Source of the DNA: a bacterium
Lineage (GTDB): Bacteria; AUK180
Reading direction: 5' to 3'
Assembly (NCBI GenBank): GCA_023144005.1
Contig: JAGLGN010000021.1
Location: 1 to 64,000, forward strand
Length of the DNA: 64,000 nucleotides
Shown: piece by piece, positions 1 to 10,058 of the stretch
How the letters are laid out: the number at the start of each line of letters is the position of its first letter
How positions within the stretch are numbered: position 1 is the first letter of the stretch
The notes under the pieces: model-generated
What the model was told of the DNA's origin: nothing
Databases searched by the model: none
Seen by the model: only the letters and a program-made list of their open reading frames with translations
Made by a program: the position numbers and the translations under genes

Positions 1-1
1 G

Positions 2-291
2 TCAATTTCTTCCTCTCGCTTCGCTGACGGACCACAAAGGGTACGCTGCGCTCATTGTTCGTTGGAACTGACTCAAATCTAAACATTCCATTGTCATCGT
101 ATTTATGAAAAAGAGCACTGGCAACGCAGAAGACAAAAAAAGAGCTTCAGCCCGAAGGGAATATCATCTTTGATCAATTTCTTCCTCTCTCTTCGCTTAT
201 GTACCACAGAGGGTACGCTGCGCTCATTGTTCGTTGGAATTGACTCAAATCTAAACATTCCATCGTCACTGTATATATGAATCAGAGCACT
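2..291. repeat. 118-bp imperfect direct repeat pair
   Basis: Positions 2-119 and 174-291 are near-identical copies with a constant offset of 172 bp and scattered substitutions. Each copy ends in a variant of the dispersed motif TTTATGAAACAGAGCACT (102-119 and 274-291). The 53 bp between them (121-173) also recurs at 53477-53529. No credible gene overlaps; a 78-codon minus-strand frame across the repeat resembles no protein I know. Confidence 0.85.
121..173 (+). repeat. 53-bp dispersed repeat, copy 1
   Basis: This segment matches 53477-53529 in the same orientation with 51 of 53 positions identical by eye. Its left end, around GCAGAAGACA, also recurs inverted near 10266-10278. It is bordered on both sides by the 118-bp repeat copies, so the left edge of the window is a composite of repeat modules. 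Confidence 0.85.
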
Positions 292-344
292 AAACTCTTC
301 GCAATGCTTAGCATCAACTGGAACGATATTCACACTCACCCTCT

Positions 345-371
345 GTCATTCCCGCGAAAGCGGGGAATCCA
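345..371 (+). repeat. REP-like palindromic element
   Basis: The segment contains a GC-rich hairpin, CCCGC (351-355), GAAA loop (356-359), GCGGG (360-364), inside the string GTCATTCCCGCGAAAGCGG. A second, partly degenerate copy lies at 13807-13833. Similar GTCATTCCCGCG elements are common as short intergenic palindromes in diverse bacterial genomes. Confidence 0.6.
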
Positions 372-377
372 TCTTTC

Positions 378-420
378 TCCAACTTTCAACTTTGAACTTT
401 TCAACTTTTTAACAATCTCT
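378..420 (-). repeat. AGTTCAAA-type simple repeat
   Basis: Read on the minus strand this is a run of AGTTGAAA/AGTTCAAA units preceded by AGAGATTGTT. The same arrangement follows the permease stop codon at 59184-59240, and a related one covers the idi 3' end at 15502-15545. It may mark the 3' end of a minus-strand gene or simply an old repeat insertion. Confidence 0.6.
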
Positions 421-422
421 AT

Positions 423-451
423 TTGAAATTTTCTACTTTTTCAGTTATCAT
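423..451 (+). promoter_or_regulatory. possible sigma-70 promoter of the 469 gene
   Basis: TTGAAA (423-428) and TATCAT (446-451) are separated by 17 bp. The start codon is at 469 with GGAGG at 460-464, so the leader would be only about 10 nt. The match is good but the sequence is AT-rich, so a chance match is possible. Confidence 0.35.
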
Positions 452-468
452 TAAACAGCGGAGGCATT

Positions 469-1020
469 ATGGAAGTGAAAGGAGCGGCGGTTGCATCAAT
501 TCCAAAATTCGTAAATAAGTTTCATAGCGATGGCTATGATGAGTGGATGAATTCCCTTTCGCCGGAATCCCAAGAAATAATGAAGGAGGCGTTCACAAGT
601 ATGTGGTATCCTATTGAACCCTCAATAGTGGAGCCGACGACACAGCTTTGCAGGATATTCTATGAGGGAGATCTCAAGGGAGCTTGGTTAAGCGGGCGTT
701 TCAGCGCTGAAATGGCGCTCGGGGGGATCTATAAGGTATTTATTAAATTCGGAAGCCCCGGATTCATCATAAAAAAAGCGAGTCGGATAATGCCAACCTA
801 CTACAGTCCGTCGGCGATGGAGACCACTGATTTCCAGGCCAAATCCGCGATCCTCAGGATTACCGACTTTCCCAATCTTGATGCTCATGTAGAGGGGCGC
901 ATAGGCGGATGGATACAAAAAGCCATCGAATTAAGCGGTTGTAGGGGAGTTGAGGTTACGATCCCCAAATCCATTTCTCATGGACATTCTTTTACTGAGT
1001 TTGATATTTCCTGGCTTTAG
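469..1020 (+). CDS. hypothetical protein, possibly DUF2378/V4R-like
   Basis: A 183-residue soluble protein with no signal peptide or membrane segment. The start is well placed, with GGAGG five bases upstream. The body, from the segment TQLCRIFYEGDLKGAW to the C-terminus, feels like the DUF2378 (TIGR02265) family known from myxobacteria, whose fold is related to V4R/heme-NO-binding domains; this is a weak recollection of pattern, not a firm assignment. No catalytic or metal motif is visible; it has one cysteine in the N-terminal half (TQLCRIF) and one near the C-terminus (LSGCRGVE). It is a single-gene unit on the plus strand; its stop codon lies two bases from the stop of the convergent guaB, so the two transcripts must overlap. 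Confidence 0.6.
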   Translation: MEVKGAAVASIPKFVNKFHSDGYDEWMNSLSPESQEIMKEAFTSMWYPIEPSIVEPTTQLCRIFYEGDLKGAWLSGRFSAEMALGGIYKVFIKFGSPGFIIKKASRIMPTYYSPSAMETTDFQAKSAILRITDFPNLDAHVEGRIGGWIQKAIELSGCRGVEVTIPKSISHGHSFTEFDISWL

Positions 1021-1022
1021 AT

Positions 1023-2516
<1,494 letters not shown>

Positions 2517-2527
2517 TCAAGGAATTT

Positions 2528-5500
2528 TCAGATATTAAGATAATAATCTTTGAAACTCTGCTGAAACTCCTCCGGGATATCGTTCATAAGGTCTTCCAGC
2601 GATGCGATCATCTCATTTTTTATCTTTTCCGCTTTAGTCGTATCATATTTCAATGTATGTGTAAAAATGATCTTCAGGATATCGGGAAGATCTTCCTTTG
2701 TGCCTTCCGCTATTGTCTCGGAAAGTATGATCTCAAATTTTTCAACGGCTTCTTCATTGTCGCCTATCGCTCCCTGTAATAGAGCATCAATATAGCGTAT
2801 CTCGGTGGAATTATCGTCCCCAGTCCCTTTTTTATACAGGAAGAATTTCTTTGCAGCCTCTTTTAGCTCGCCCGACTTTATCAGGCATCTCGTCCATTTG
2901 CTCAAGGCATAAAGCGCAAGGCCTCTGCTTCCAAGTTCTGTGAATTTATTATACGACCCTTCATAGTATTCCAAAGCGGCAGGAAACTCTCCCCTTCTCT
3001 CACACACGCTTCCCAACCCGGCGGAACCGTATCCTATCCCGAGATTATTCTCTATCATCCGATTGATATACATATACCGCCTAAGGTACTCCTCTGCTTC
3101 ATCGATCACATTGAATGAAAGGTATATCTGGCCAAGATTGTATGTGGTTATCGCCTGCGAAAGCATATCCCCTGTCTGTTCCGCGATCGCCAAACTCTTT
3201 TTGTAATATTTCAAAGATTCTATGTAATCGCCTATATGTGAGTAATTACCGGCAATATTATTATAGGCGACACCCAGTCCCTCAATATCATTCAGCTCTT
3301 CATTCAAATCGATATTCTTCTGATAATATTCCGTGGAGAGCTCGCTCTTTCCTGTATTCGCATAATAGATCCCAAATAGATTATAAAGGCGCGATTTCCT
3401 CTTTCTCAGAAGGATGTCATCCTCATCAATGCTATCTATCATTTCCAGAAGGTTGAATAATATCTTACCGAATTGCTCGGTACTGCCCTGCAGATATCTT
3501 ATCCATGCTATTGAAACATCAATGGTGAAGATCTCGTTCACATCTTTATCAGGGACAAGGCCGTCTTTTATCTTGTGGAACCATTCCAGAGCGGATTCGT
3601 ATTCGGACATCCTTTGATACACCTCTCCGATATGTCTTTGTATGCCGCGTCGCTCTTTCAGATCCTCTGTGCTTTCAAGAAGTTCCATATATAATTTCAA
3701 TGCGTCATCATTCTTTCCGACATGTGTATCAATATTCGCTAAAGCACTTTTAATTTTACCTGCGTATCCATCGGTATCATCGATATATTTTAATTTATCC
3801 AATGCGTCTTTCAATAGAAGCTCACCCTCGGAATTTGCAAAGGTTTTTCGAGCACGTTCGCCGGCGAGATATAGGTATTTTACTGCCCTGTTGTACTCCC
3901 CTCCCCTTTCGAAATGGTATCCCAGCAGGTCATAGAACGAGGCCAGGTCGCCTTCATGAGTTCTTTCGATCCACTCCGCTATCTTAAGGTGCAGCCCGCT
4001 TTTTACCTTCTTGAGGATAGAGTTGTAAACTACTTCCTGTATCAGAATGTGCTTGAACTTATACTTAGCATCCTCGTCTTCCTTTATCTCAGAGTAATCC
4101 TTCTCAATGAGATTCCTGTCAAGAAGGCCCTGAAGCTGTGAATCGTTGATATCGGGGAAGATATCCTTGATAATGGTCTTCAGGAACACTTTTCCGATCA
4201 CGGAGGCGCTTTGGAGCAGGGATTTATCCTCTCTGGTAAGAGTATCGATACGGGTCTGTATGACCGCCTGAACCGTCTTGGGAATATCGACATCGGTAAT
4301 CTTTTTCATCGCCTTCCAGTACTTCCCCTTATTTACCAGTACACCTCTATCTATAAGGCATTTTATGATCTCTTCGGTAAAAAACGGATTGCCCTCGCTA
4401 TGGCGCACGATTATCGCTTTCAATTCCTCAGGAAGTTTTTCAACTTCAAGAAGCATTTCTACCATCTTTTTAGTATATTTGGGGCTCAATTCCGATAGCT
4501 CAATATTTAATATATCCCCTTTTCCGCTGATATTTTTGACGAACTCCCTGCATACTGCACTTTCCTTATACTCGGGCCGTGTTACAAATATCACCATTAT
4601 AGGAAGATCTTCTACTCTTCTCAACACACTTTCAAGGATCTCGACCGAAGAGTAATCTATCCAATGAAGGTCTTCTATTATCAGCACCAATTTTTCTTTT
4701 TTCGCGATTATTGTCAGTATCTTGGTTAGAATGAGTATGGTAAGTTCTCTAACCTTCTCAGGTTTCATATCCGCTGGAATATCAGGGTGCTCCAATCCGA
4801 GAAGCTTCATCAGCAGAAGATCTCCCTTAACAACACCCAGATCGATATCCCCGAGAATATGGATCAGTTGGCCTCTGATCTTATTGTGTGCCAATTCCGG
4901 TTCATCATTATCTTTTAGTTCAAAGAGGTTCTTAATGATATCCAGAATAGGCCAGTTGATGAACTTATCCCCATAGGGAAGACATCTGCCTTTTAATACC
5001 TTCAATTTTTCCTTCTCGCTTTGCTTGAGAGTTGAGAGGAATTCCGATGTCAAACGGGTCTTTCCCAGGCCCGCATTGCCCATAATTATTGTTTCCGATA
5101 TGCTTTTGCTGTCAAAGGATTGCTTGAATTTATCCAGAAGGGAAGCCAACTCCTTATCCCTTCCTACCATGGGAATGTGAAGGCCTTCGATACCGCGGAA
5201 TTTCCCTCTTTGGGATTTTCTGCCGATAACCTTATATAGAGTGGAGCTTTCTTCCTTTCCCCTCAAGGCAAGATCTCCCATTTTTTCGAAGGTGAATGCC
5301 AGTTTTGTAAGGGATTCAACCTCTTGGGAAACCGCAATGGTACCAGGCTTGGCTTTCGATTGAATCCTCTCCGCGGTATTCACGGGATCCCCTATCACGG
5401 TTTCCTCGGAATGATCATCGGAGCCTACTTCACCAGCGTATACCTTGCCATAATGGACGCCGACACGGAATTGGATATCTTCGCCTTTGAGCATATTCAA

Positions 5501-5854
5501 ACCGTATACGCCGGTCAGGAATTCCTGTGCGATCAGAACGGCTCTTTCCACATCATTCTCATGAGCTCGGGGATATCCGCAAAGGATGAGGACGGCATCT
5601 CCCATGTATTTATCTATATGGCAATCGTATTTATCAACGATCTCAGCGATCAATTTCCAATATCTTGTTAGGGCTTCGTTGACTTCTTCAGGATCTTTGC
5701 CTTCAGAATATGTGGTATATCCGACCATATCTATAAATATGATCGCGACTTCTTTGAGTTCCGCGAAACGTTTCTTTTTTACTAACGGATTTCCGCAATT
5801 TCCGCAGAATCTCATTAAATCCGGATTTTCAAATCCGCATTTACCGCATTTCAT
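2528..5854 (-). CDS. class III adenylate cyclase with AAA ATPase and TPR repeats
   Basis: A 1108-residue multidomain signalling protein. Residues 1-22 form a zinc ribbon with two CxxC pairs. A class III nucleotide cyclase domain follows (about 33-205), with metal-binding Asp42 and Asp86, a purine-contacting Lys82 and Asp156, and the transition-state pair Asn159/Arg163, so it should be active and favour ATP. A STAND-like AAA ATPase has Walker A GNAGLGKT (259-266) and a Walker B ending in ED at 394-395. The C-terminal half, from about 650, is a TPR array (for example YNNIAGNYSHIGDYIESLKYY). This layout is known for soluble cyclases in myxobacteria, cyanobacteria and mycobacteria; the signal sensed is unknown. 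The start is preceded by GGGAGGT. Confidence 0.9.
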   Translation of the reverse strand: MKCGKCGFENPDLMRFCGNCGNPLVKKKRFAELKEVAIIFIDMVGYTTYSEGKDPEEVNEALTRYWKLIAEIVDKYDCHIDKYMGDAVLILCGYPRAHENDVERAVLIAQEFLTGVYGLNMLKGEDIQFRVGVHYGKVYAGEVGSDDHSEETVIGDPVNTAERIQSKAKPGTIAVSQEVESLTKLAFTFEKMGDLALRGKEESSTLYKVIGRKSQRGKFRGIEGLHIPMVGRDKELASLLDKFKQSFDSKSISETIIMGNAGLGKTRLTSEFLSTLKQSEKEKLKVLKGRCLPYGDKFINWPILDIIKNLFELKDNDEPELAHNKIRGQLIHILGDIDLGVVKGDLLLMKLLGLEHPDIPADMKPEKVRELTILILTKILTIIAKKEKLVLIIEDLHWIDYSSVEILESVLRRVEDLPIMVIFVTRPEYKESAVCREFVKNISGKGDILNIELSELSPKYTKKMVEMLLEVEKLPEELKAIIVRHSEGNPFFTEEIIKCLIDRGVLVNKGKYWKAMKKITDVDIPKTVQAVIQTRIDTLTREDKSLLQSASVIGKVFLKTIIKDIFPDINDSQLQGLLDRNLIEKDYSEIKEDEDAKYKFKHILIQEVVYNSILKKVKSGLHLKIAEWIERTHEGDLASFYDLLGYHFERGGEYNRAVKYLYLAGERARKTFANSEGELLLKDALDKLKYIDDTDGYAGKIKSALANIDTHVGKNDDALKLYMELLESTEDLKERRGIQRHIGEVYQRMSEYESALEWFHKIKDGLVPDKDVNEIFTIDVSIAWIRYLQGSTEQFGKILFNLLEMIDSIDEDDILLRKRKSRLYNLFGIYYANTGKSELSTEYYQKNIDLNEELNDIEGLGVAYNNIAGNYSHIGDYIESLKYYKKSLAIAEQTGDMLSQAITTYNLGQIYLSFNVIDEAEEYLRRYMYINRMIENNLGIGYGSAGLGSVCERRGEFPAALEYYEGSYNKFTELGSRGLALYALSKWTRCLIKSGELKEAAKKFFLYKKGTGDDNSTEIRYIDALLQGAIGDNEEAVEKFEIILSETIAEGTKEDLPDILKIIFTHTLKYDTTKAEKIKNEMIASLEDLMNDIPEEFQQSFKDYYLNI

Positions 5855-5871
5855 TATTACCTCCCTGGTTT

Positions 5872-5900
5872 ATTTTAACTTAGTAAGAGAAAAATATCAA
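5872..5900 (-). promoter_or_regulatory. sigma-70-type promoter of the cyclase gene
   Basis: On the minus strand TTGATA (complement of 5895-5900) and TAAAAT (complement of 5872-5877) are 17 bp apart. Transcription would begin near 5866, about 12 nt upstream of the start codon. The site lies just after the stop of the citXG gene and would uncouple the cyclase from the citrate lyase operon. Confidence 0.5.
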
Positions 5901-5922
5901 ATCATAAAAGAAATATTTCGCG

Positions 5923-7215
5923 TTATTTTGTGAGTTTAAATACATTTTCAAGAAATATTGATGTTGCGAGCAGGTCAGCGGTACCCCCGGCGGAGAAGCT
6001 CCACTTTTCGACGGCATTCCGAAATATGCCGATCTCTTTTTCCAGATTTCTCCCCTTCGGATCAAGATTCCGCTTCATTTTGTCCAATATGTCTCCGGGG
6101 ACTTTCTTATACGCCTGAGTGTCTTCGGTAAATGCAAATAACATCAGAAATCTTCGGAGCAAAAGTTCATTCATCGAAAATGAGCTGATATCCTCATCCA
6201 GCACCCGCCATACGGAGCTAAGCCCATTCTCCATCTCTCCCCTGATGCCTGTAATGCCGTATTGTCTATACATAAGGGCACTTGTAGACATTAGATCGCT
6301 GTCTTTCAGCTCTTCTGTTAATCTCTTTGCGATCAATTTGATCCTCTGTTCCAGCAAGGATCTGCTCACATTTTTCTTTTCTACCCATAATTGTCCAAGT
6401 GAAAAGAGTATTATAGAAAAGATGAATAAAGCACCCTTATGGGTGTTGATCCCTTTTGTCGCCTTGAACATCTTCTTTTCGACTTTAAGGCCTTCTTCTC
6501 TGATGATCTTTAGAAGGCCCCTTCTGACACCCGGATACCTTGTACCCGCTTTGAACAAGTCCGGAAGACGCAGGGCTAGTAACTCAGCGGAAAGGGTAAA
6601 TGTCGAAAGGTCCATATCCGAATGAATTCCCCTCCCCAGAAGATCCACCATACCGGGTTTCGGTGTCGTGGCAAGCTCCGCCATCAGAGATGTTCTTATC
6701 AGGTTTCCAAGCTTCTTCTTTACTTCGGGTATTCCCTTGATCCTCTTCATCACTTTGAAATATTCCGTCCTTATTTCTGTGATATTATGCTTGTTCCCGG
6801 TTGAACAGGCCTTTGAGCTCCCTCGATTACAGACAATGCATTTGCGGGGCGGCAGGCCAATCGCGCTTCTTTTGAATTCCCCATCATTCGACAGGATATC
6901 CATATCTATTATCGAGAATATATACAATGACTCCAGCTTGACCAGAGATAACTTCAGCTTTAAAGGACCGATCCGATCAAACTTATATATCTTCTGATAA
7001 CCTGCTTCATCGATGATATGGTCCAACTCAGAGATTTTCCCGTAAAATACTTTCTCAAGATAATTAACCGCGTATTTGAAGTATTTTTCATAGGCGGCGG
7101 TATTCTTTCTGTTTCCGGGAGGTGTGAGCGAGATAGTTAGAATATTAGGAATAGCTTTCAATAATTCAAGATGAACCGCATAACGCCTTTCCCGCGCTTT
7201 TAGAATATTATTCAA
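5923..7215 (-). CDS. citXG: CitX-CitG fusion: citrate lyase prosthetic-group synthase and transferase
   Basis: A 430-residue fusion of the two enzymes that make and attach the citrate lyase prosthetic group. Residues 1 to about 150 match CitX (apo-citrate lyase phosphoribosyl-dephospho-CoA transferase), with LPPRKCIVC at 121-129. Residues from about 165 match CitG (triphosphoribosyl-dephospho-CoA synthase), with TTPKPGMVD (183-191) and NTHKG (256-260). CitX and CitG are separate in many species but fused in some, as in Haemophilus. Its start overlaps the citF stop by 8 bp, so it is translationally coupled. Its presence indicates that the lyase encoded next to it is matured to the holo form. 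Confidence 0.93.
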   Translation of the reverse strand: MNNILKARERRYAVHLELLKAIPNILTISLTPPGNRKNTAAYEKYFKYAVNYLEKVFYGKISELDHIIDEAGYQKIYKFDRIGPLKLKLSLVKLESLYIFSIIDMDILSNDGEFKRSAIGLPPRKCIVCNRGSSKACSTGNKHNITEIRTEYFKVMKRIKGIPEVKKKLGNLIRTSLMAELATTPKPGMVDLLGRGIHSDMDLSTFTLSAELLALRLPDLFKAGTRYPGVRRGLLKIIREEGLKVEKKMFKATKGINTHKGALFIFSIILFSLGQLWVEKKNVSRSLLEQRIKLIAKRLTEELKDSDLMSTSALMYRQYGITGIRGEMENGLSSVWRVLDEDISSFSMNELLLRRFLMLFAFTEDTQAYKKVPGDILDKMKRNLDPKGRNLEKEIGIFRNAVEKWSFSAGGTADLLATSIFLENVFKLTK

Positions 7216-8764
7216 TAACCTGATCTATTGTGTCTATTATCGTGCCGTCCCTGTACTCAATAAGACCGCAGATCTTATCTCCGAATTCAACCATTCGGGG
7301 TTTCAGAGTTATCTTGTCAACTTTCTTTTTCAGATCACAGATATCGATGATATTCAGCCCTTTCCCTTTGAAGTTCTCCAGAAGATCCTTTCTCTTCGGA
7401 TTTACCGCGATCCCTCTTTCTGTAACCAGTATATCCACTGTTTCACCCGGTGTGATAATTGTATTCACCCTATCAACAAGAGTGGGTATCCGAGCCCTGA
7501 ACGAGGGTGCTACGATAACCGTCAGTTTCGCCGCGGCGGAGGTATCGGAATGTCCTCCGGAGGCCCCTTGAGCATATCCATGAGAATCCACAAGGACATT
7601 CACATTAAAATCGGTATCAATCTCGTAAGCTGCAAGGACAACAACATCAAGGTTATTTATAATAGCGCCGCTGTTAAAAGGATTCGCGTAAAAATCCGCG
7701 GAGATCTCCAAATGGTCCTCATTGTTCAAAAGAGAAGAGACAACCCCCTTGTCAAAGCTCTGCACATCGAACATCTTCTTGAAGAGGCCCCTCTTATATA
7801 TATCAACAATATAACTGGATATACCGCCTATGGCATATGAACCCACAACACCTTTGGCTTCCATGATATCCGCTACATATTTCGCGACTGCCAGAGATGC
7901 GCCTCCGGCACCTGTCTGAAAAGTCATTCCATTTCCAAAATATCCCGAGTTAAAGATGAGTTTCGCCGCTTTTTCCGCAATTATATGATCCACCGGATTT
8001 GTCGTCAGCCGTGTCGAGCCGCTGCCGATCTTATCCGGATTGCCAAGTTTATCAGTCAAAACAATATAATCAACCTGATACTGCGGTATTGAGATGGGAG
8101 TATTAGGATAATCCACCAAATGATCAGTGACCGCGACAACACAGTCGGCGTATTCCGCGTCTACCATCGCGTATCCGAGCGATCCGCAGGCCGAAGGGCC
8201 GCGGACACCGTTCAGATTGCCTTCTCTATCAGAAGAAGGTGCGCCGATAAATGCTACATCTATCTTGACATCTCCGGATTTAATGGCTCTTGCCCTGCCG
8301 CCGTGAGATCTGATGACGACCGGGATCTCCATATTTCCCTTGGAGATGAATTTCCCCAATTCTCCCCGCAGTCCCGAGGTGTATATCTTCTTTACAACAC
8401 CCTTTCTTACATAATCAACGATACCCTGATGGGCGGATGTAAGAGAGCTAGGGAACAAAGTCAGGTCCTTGAACCCCATTTCATCTATGACTTTCATAAC
8501 ATTCATAAGAAGAAAATCACCATTTCGAAGATGATGATGAAAAGAGATCGTTCCGCCGTCCTTCAGTCCGGAAAGCTCTATGACTTTCTTCAGATCTTTA
8601 AAGACTTTTTTCTTTCCGGGAAGAGAAGCCCTCATTTTAACACCGGTGGTGGTCAAACCTTCTTTTTTTAATCCTCTCACTCTCGCGAACGGCCCCTTAT
8701 ATGGCAGGATCTTCCCGATACCGTCAATATGATCCGGTAATTTAACGCCAAGCTTATTTTTCAT
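7208..8764 (-). CDS. citF: citrate lyase alpha subunit (citrate CoA-transferase)
   Basis: The alpha subunit exchanges the acetyl group on the acyl carrier protein for citrate, forming citryl-ACP and acetate. The 518-residue length is normal for CitF and the whole chain reads as this family, including the segments FHHHLRNGD, GGHSDTSAAAK and the conserved DYPNTPISIPQYQVDYIV. It is cytoplasmic, working in the CitDEF complex. The gene starts three bases after the citE stop and its 3' end overlaps citXG, giving the order citD-citE-citF-citXG. The acetate:SH-ligase gene citC, usually next to these genes, is not in the window. Confidence 0.95.
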   Translation of the reverse strand: MKNKLGVKLPDHIDGIGKILPYKGPFARVRGLKKEGLTTTGVKMRASLPGKKKVFKDLKKVIELSGLKDGGTISFHHHLRNGDFLLMNVMKVIDEMGFKDLTLFPSSLTSAHQGIVDYVRKGVVKKIYTSGLRGELGKFISKGNMEIPVVIRSHGGRARAIKSGDVKIDVAFIGAPSSDREGNLNGVRGPSACGSLGYAMVDAEYADCVVAVTDHLVDYPNTPISIPQYQVDYIVLTDKLGNPDKIGSGSTRLTTNPVDHIIAEKAAKLIFNSGYFGNGMTFQTGAGGASLAVAKYVADIMEAKGVVGSYAIGGISSYIVDIYKRGLFKKMFDVQSFDKGVVSSLLNNEDHLEISADFYANPFNSGAIINNLDVVVLAAYEIDTDFNVNVLVDSHGYAQGASGGHSDTSAAAKLTVIVAPSFRARIPTLVDRVNTIITPGETVDILVTERGIAVNPKRKDLLENFKGKGLNIIDICDLKKKVDKITLKPRMVEFGDKICGLIEYRDGTIIDTIDQVIE

Positions 8765-8767
8765 TAC

Positions 8768-9649
8768 CTACTCCTGCTCCATGAGATATGCCATTCCGGC
8801 GATCCTTTGAGCCCTTTTCCTTACAGGCGGATCTATCATCTTGCCGCGCACGGCGATCACGCCACGGCCTTCTTTGAGAGCCTTTTCATATGCGTCTATG
8901 ACTTCAAATGCCCACTCGACCTCGTCCTTGGAAGGGGCGAATACGGCATGTATCGGTTTTATCTGACGCGGATTGATCACCGCTTTTCCGGTAAATCCCA
9001 ATGACTTGATAAGCCGCGTCTCTTCTATAAGCCCCTCTTCATCATTGATATCGGCAAAGATAGTATCAATGACATCAACATTTGCCGCCTTGGCGGACAT
9101 AACGACCTGGGACCGGGCCCAGAGTATCTCTTTGCCCTCTTTTGTCTTAGAAACGCCCATATTTGCGGTCAGGTCCTGACCTCCAATGGTAATAGCGTCA
9201 ATTCTGTCGGAGGATGAGGCGATCTCATAACTTCGTATCACACCGATCGCGGTTTCTATCATTGGGTGTATCTTTATACTCCCCGGTTTTAATTTGTATT
9301 CCTTTTCGTATTTATTGATCAATTTTTCCAAGGTCTTCACATCTTTGGCGGAATTGGCTTTCGGCAATCTTATGGCATTGAGCTTACCGCTGGCGACGAT
9401 CTCTTTTACATCCCTCTCAAAACATGGGCTGTCGATCGGATTGACCCTGACCGTTATCTCTATGTTCTCGTATTCTCTGAACCTTATCATATTGGCGATC
9501 AGATCTCTTGCGGCATCCTTTTCATTGGGAGCGACAGAGTCCTCAAGGTCAAAAAGGACGGCATCTGCCCCAAAAATATCGGCGAGCTGCAGCATTCCCG
9601 GATTATTTCCGGGTATGTAGAGCATCGTTCTTCTCGTTTTAAATTTCAT
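8768..9649 (-). CDS. citE: citrate lyase beta subunit (citryl-ACP lyase)
   Basis: Cleaves citryl-ACP to acetyl-ACP and oxaloacetate. The 293-residue HpcH/HpaI-type TIM barrel begins with MLYIPGN (9-15) and has the acidic metal-binding segment LFDLEDSVA (32-40), an arginine in VRVNPIDSP and the later KIHPMIETAIG segment. The start codon overlaps the citD stop in an ATGA junction, so translation is coupled. The neighbouring citD and citF make citrate lyase much more likely than a stand-alone CitE-like malyl/citramalyl-CoA lyase. Confidence 0.95.
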   Translation of the reverse strand: MKFKTRRTMLYIPGNNPGMLQLADIFGADAVLFDLEDSVAPNEKDAARDLIANMIRFREYENIEITVRVNPIDSPCFERDVKEIVASGKLNAIRLPKANSAKDVKTLEKLINKYEKEYKLKPGSIKIHPMIETAIGVIRSYEIASSSDRIDAITIGGQDLTANMGVSKTKEGKEILWARSQVVMSAKAANVDVIDTIFADINDEEGLIEETRLIKSLGFTGKAVINPRQIKPIHAVFAPSKDEVEWAFEVIDAYEKALKEGRGVIAVRGKMIDPPVRKRAQRIAGMAYLMEQE

Positions 9650-9909
9650 TCAATTCCCCTGCTTATCGCCGTCTTCAGACGGGCTTTGATGGTCAGGTTC
9701 AAGGCGCCGTTATCCTGTACCTTGACATAAGCTCCGCTGATCCCGGCCTTTTTCAATTCTTTCTTGACCAGCGCTTCGATCTCTTTCTGATGCTGACTCG
9801 TACTTACCGATGAGACCGCTTCTACTTTTATCGTATCCATGGGCTCAAGATAAACCATAAGATCGCTTGATTCCAAACTGCCTGCGGAGGATTTCTTAGA
9901 TATTTTCAT
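9646..9909 (-). CDS. citD: citrate lyase acyl carrier protein (gamma subunit)
   Basis: An 87-residue carrier that holds the 2'-(5''-phosphoribosyl)-3'-dephospho-CoA group on which citrate is activated. The N-terminal AGSLESSD segment places the attachment serine at Ser14, the same position as in the E. coli protein. It is the first gene of the citDEF-citXG set and is 447 bp downstream of icd on the same strand. The interval contains repeat modules, so it could have its own promoter or be read through from acn-icd; I could not pick out a convincing promoter just upstream. Confidence 0.93.
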   Translation of the reverse strand: MKISKKSSAGSLESSDLMVYLEPMDTIKVEAVSSVSTSQHQKEIEALVKKELKKAGISGAYVKVQDNGALNLTIKARLKTAISRGIE

Positions 9910-9950
9910 ATGATTAACTCCAGTTATAATGCGTGGGTGACTAACACCAT

Positions 9951-10058
9951 AGTGCTCTGCTTCATAATTACCTTGACAATCGTTCGCGAGTGAACGAGGT
10001 ACGAGGTTGGATGTACGATGTGCGAGGTGGAGATGAAAACAATATCCACACCCGTAAC
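9951..10058 (-). repeat. composite repeat element with hairpin
   Basis: Read on the minus strand, this element has a segment (10035-10058) matching 59399-59422 at 23 of 24 positions, then pyrimidine-rich units such as CCTCGTACC (about 9993-10034), an inverted repeat TCGTTC/GAACGA with 6-bp spacer (9980-9997), and finally TTATGAAGCAGAGCACT (9951-9967). The same order of modules is seen at 53878-53949, and the first three at 59399-59480, but the hairpin stems differ in sequence. Confidence 0.7.

Noticed and set aside
2-291. Insertion sequence
   Set aside because: No transposase or terminal inverted repeat is visible; the sequence is a direct repeat of short modules.
8768-9649. Stand-alone CitE-like malyl-CoA or citramalyl-CoA lyase
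   Set aside because: It is coupled to citD and citF, so the citrate lyase beta subunit is the better call.
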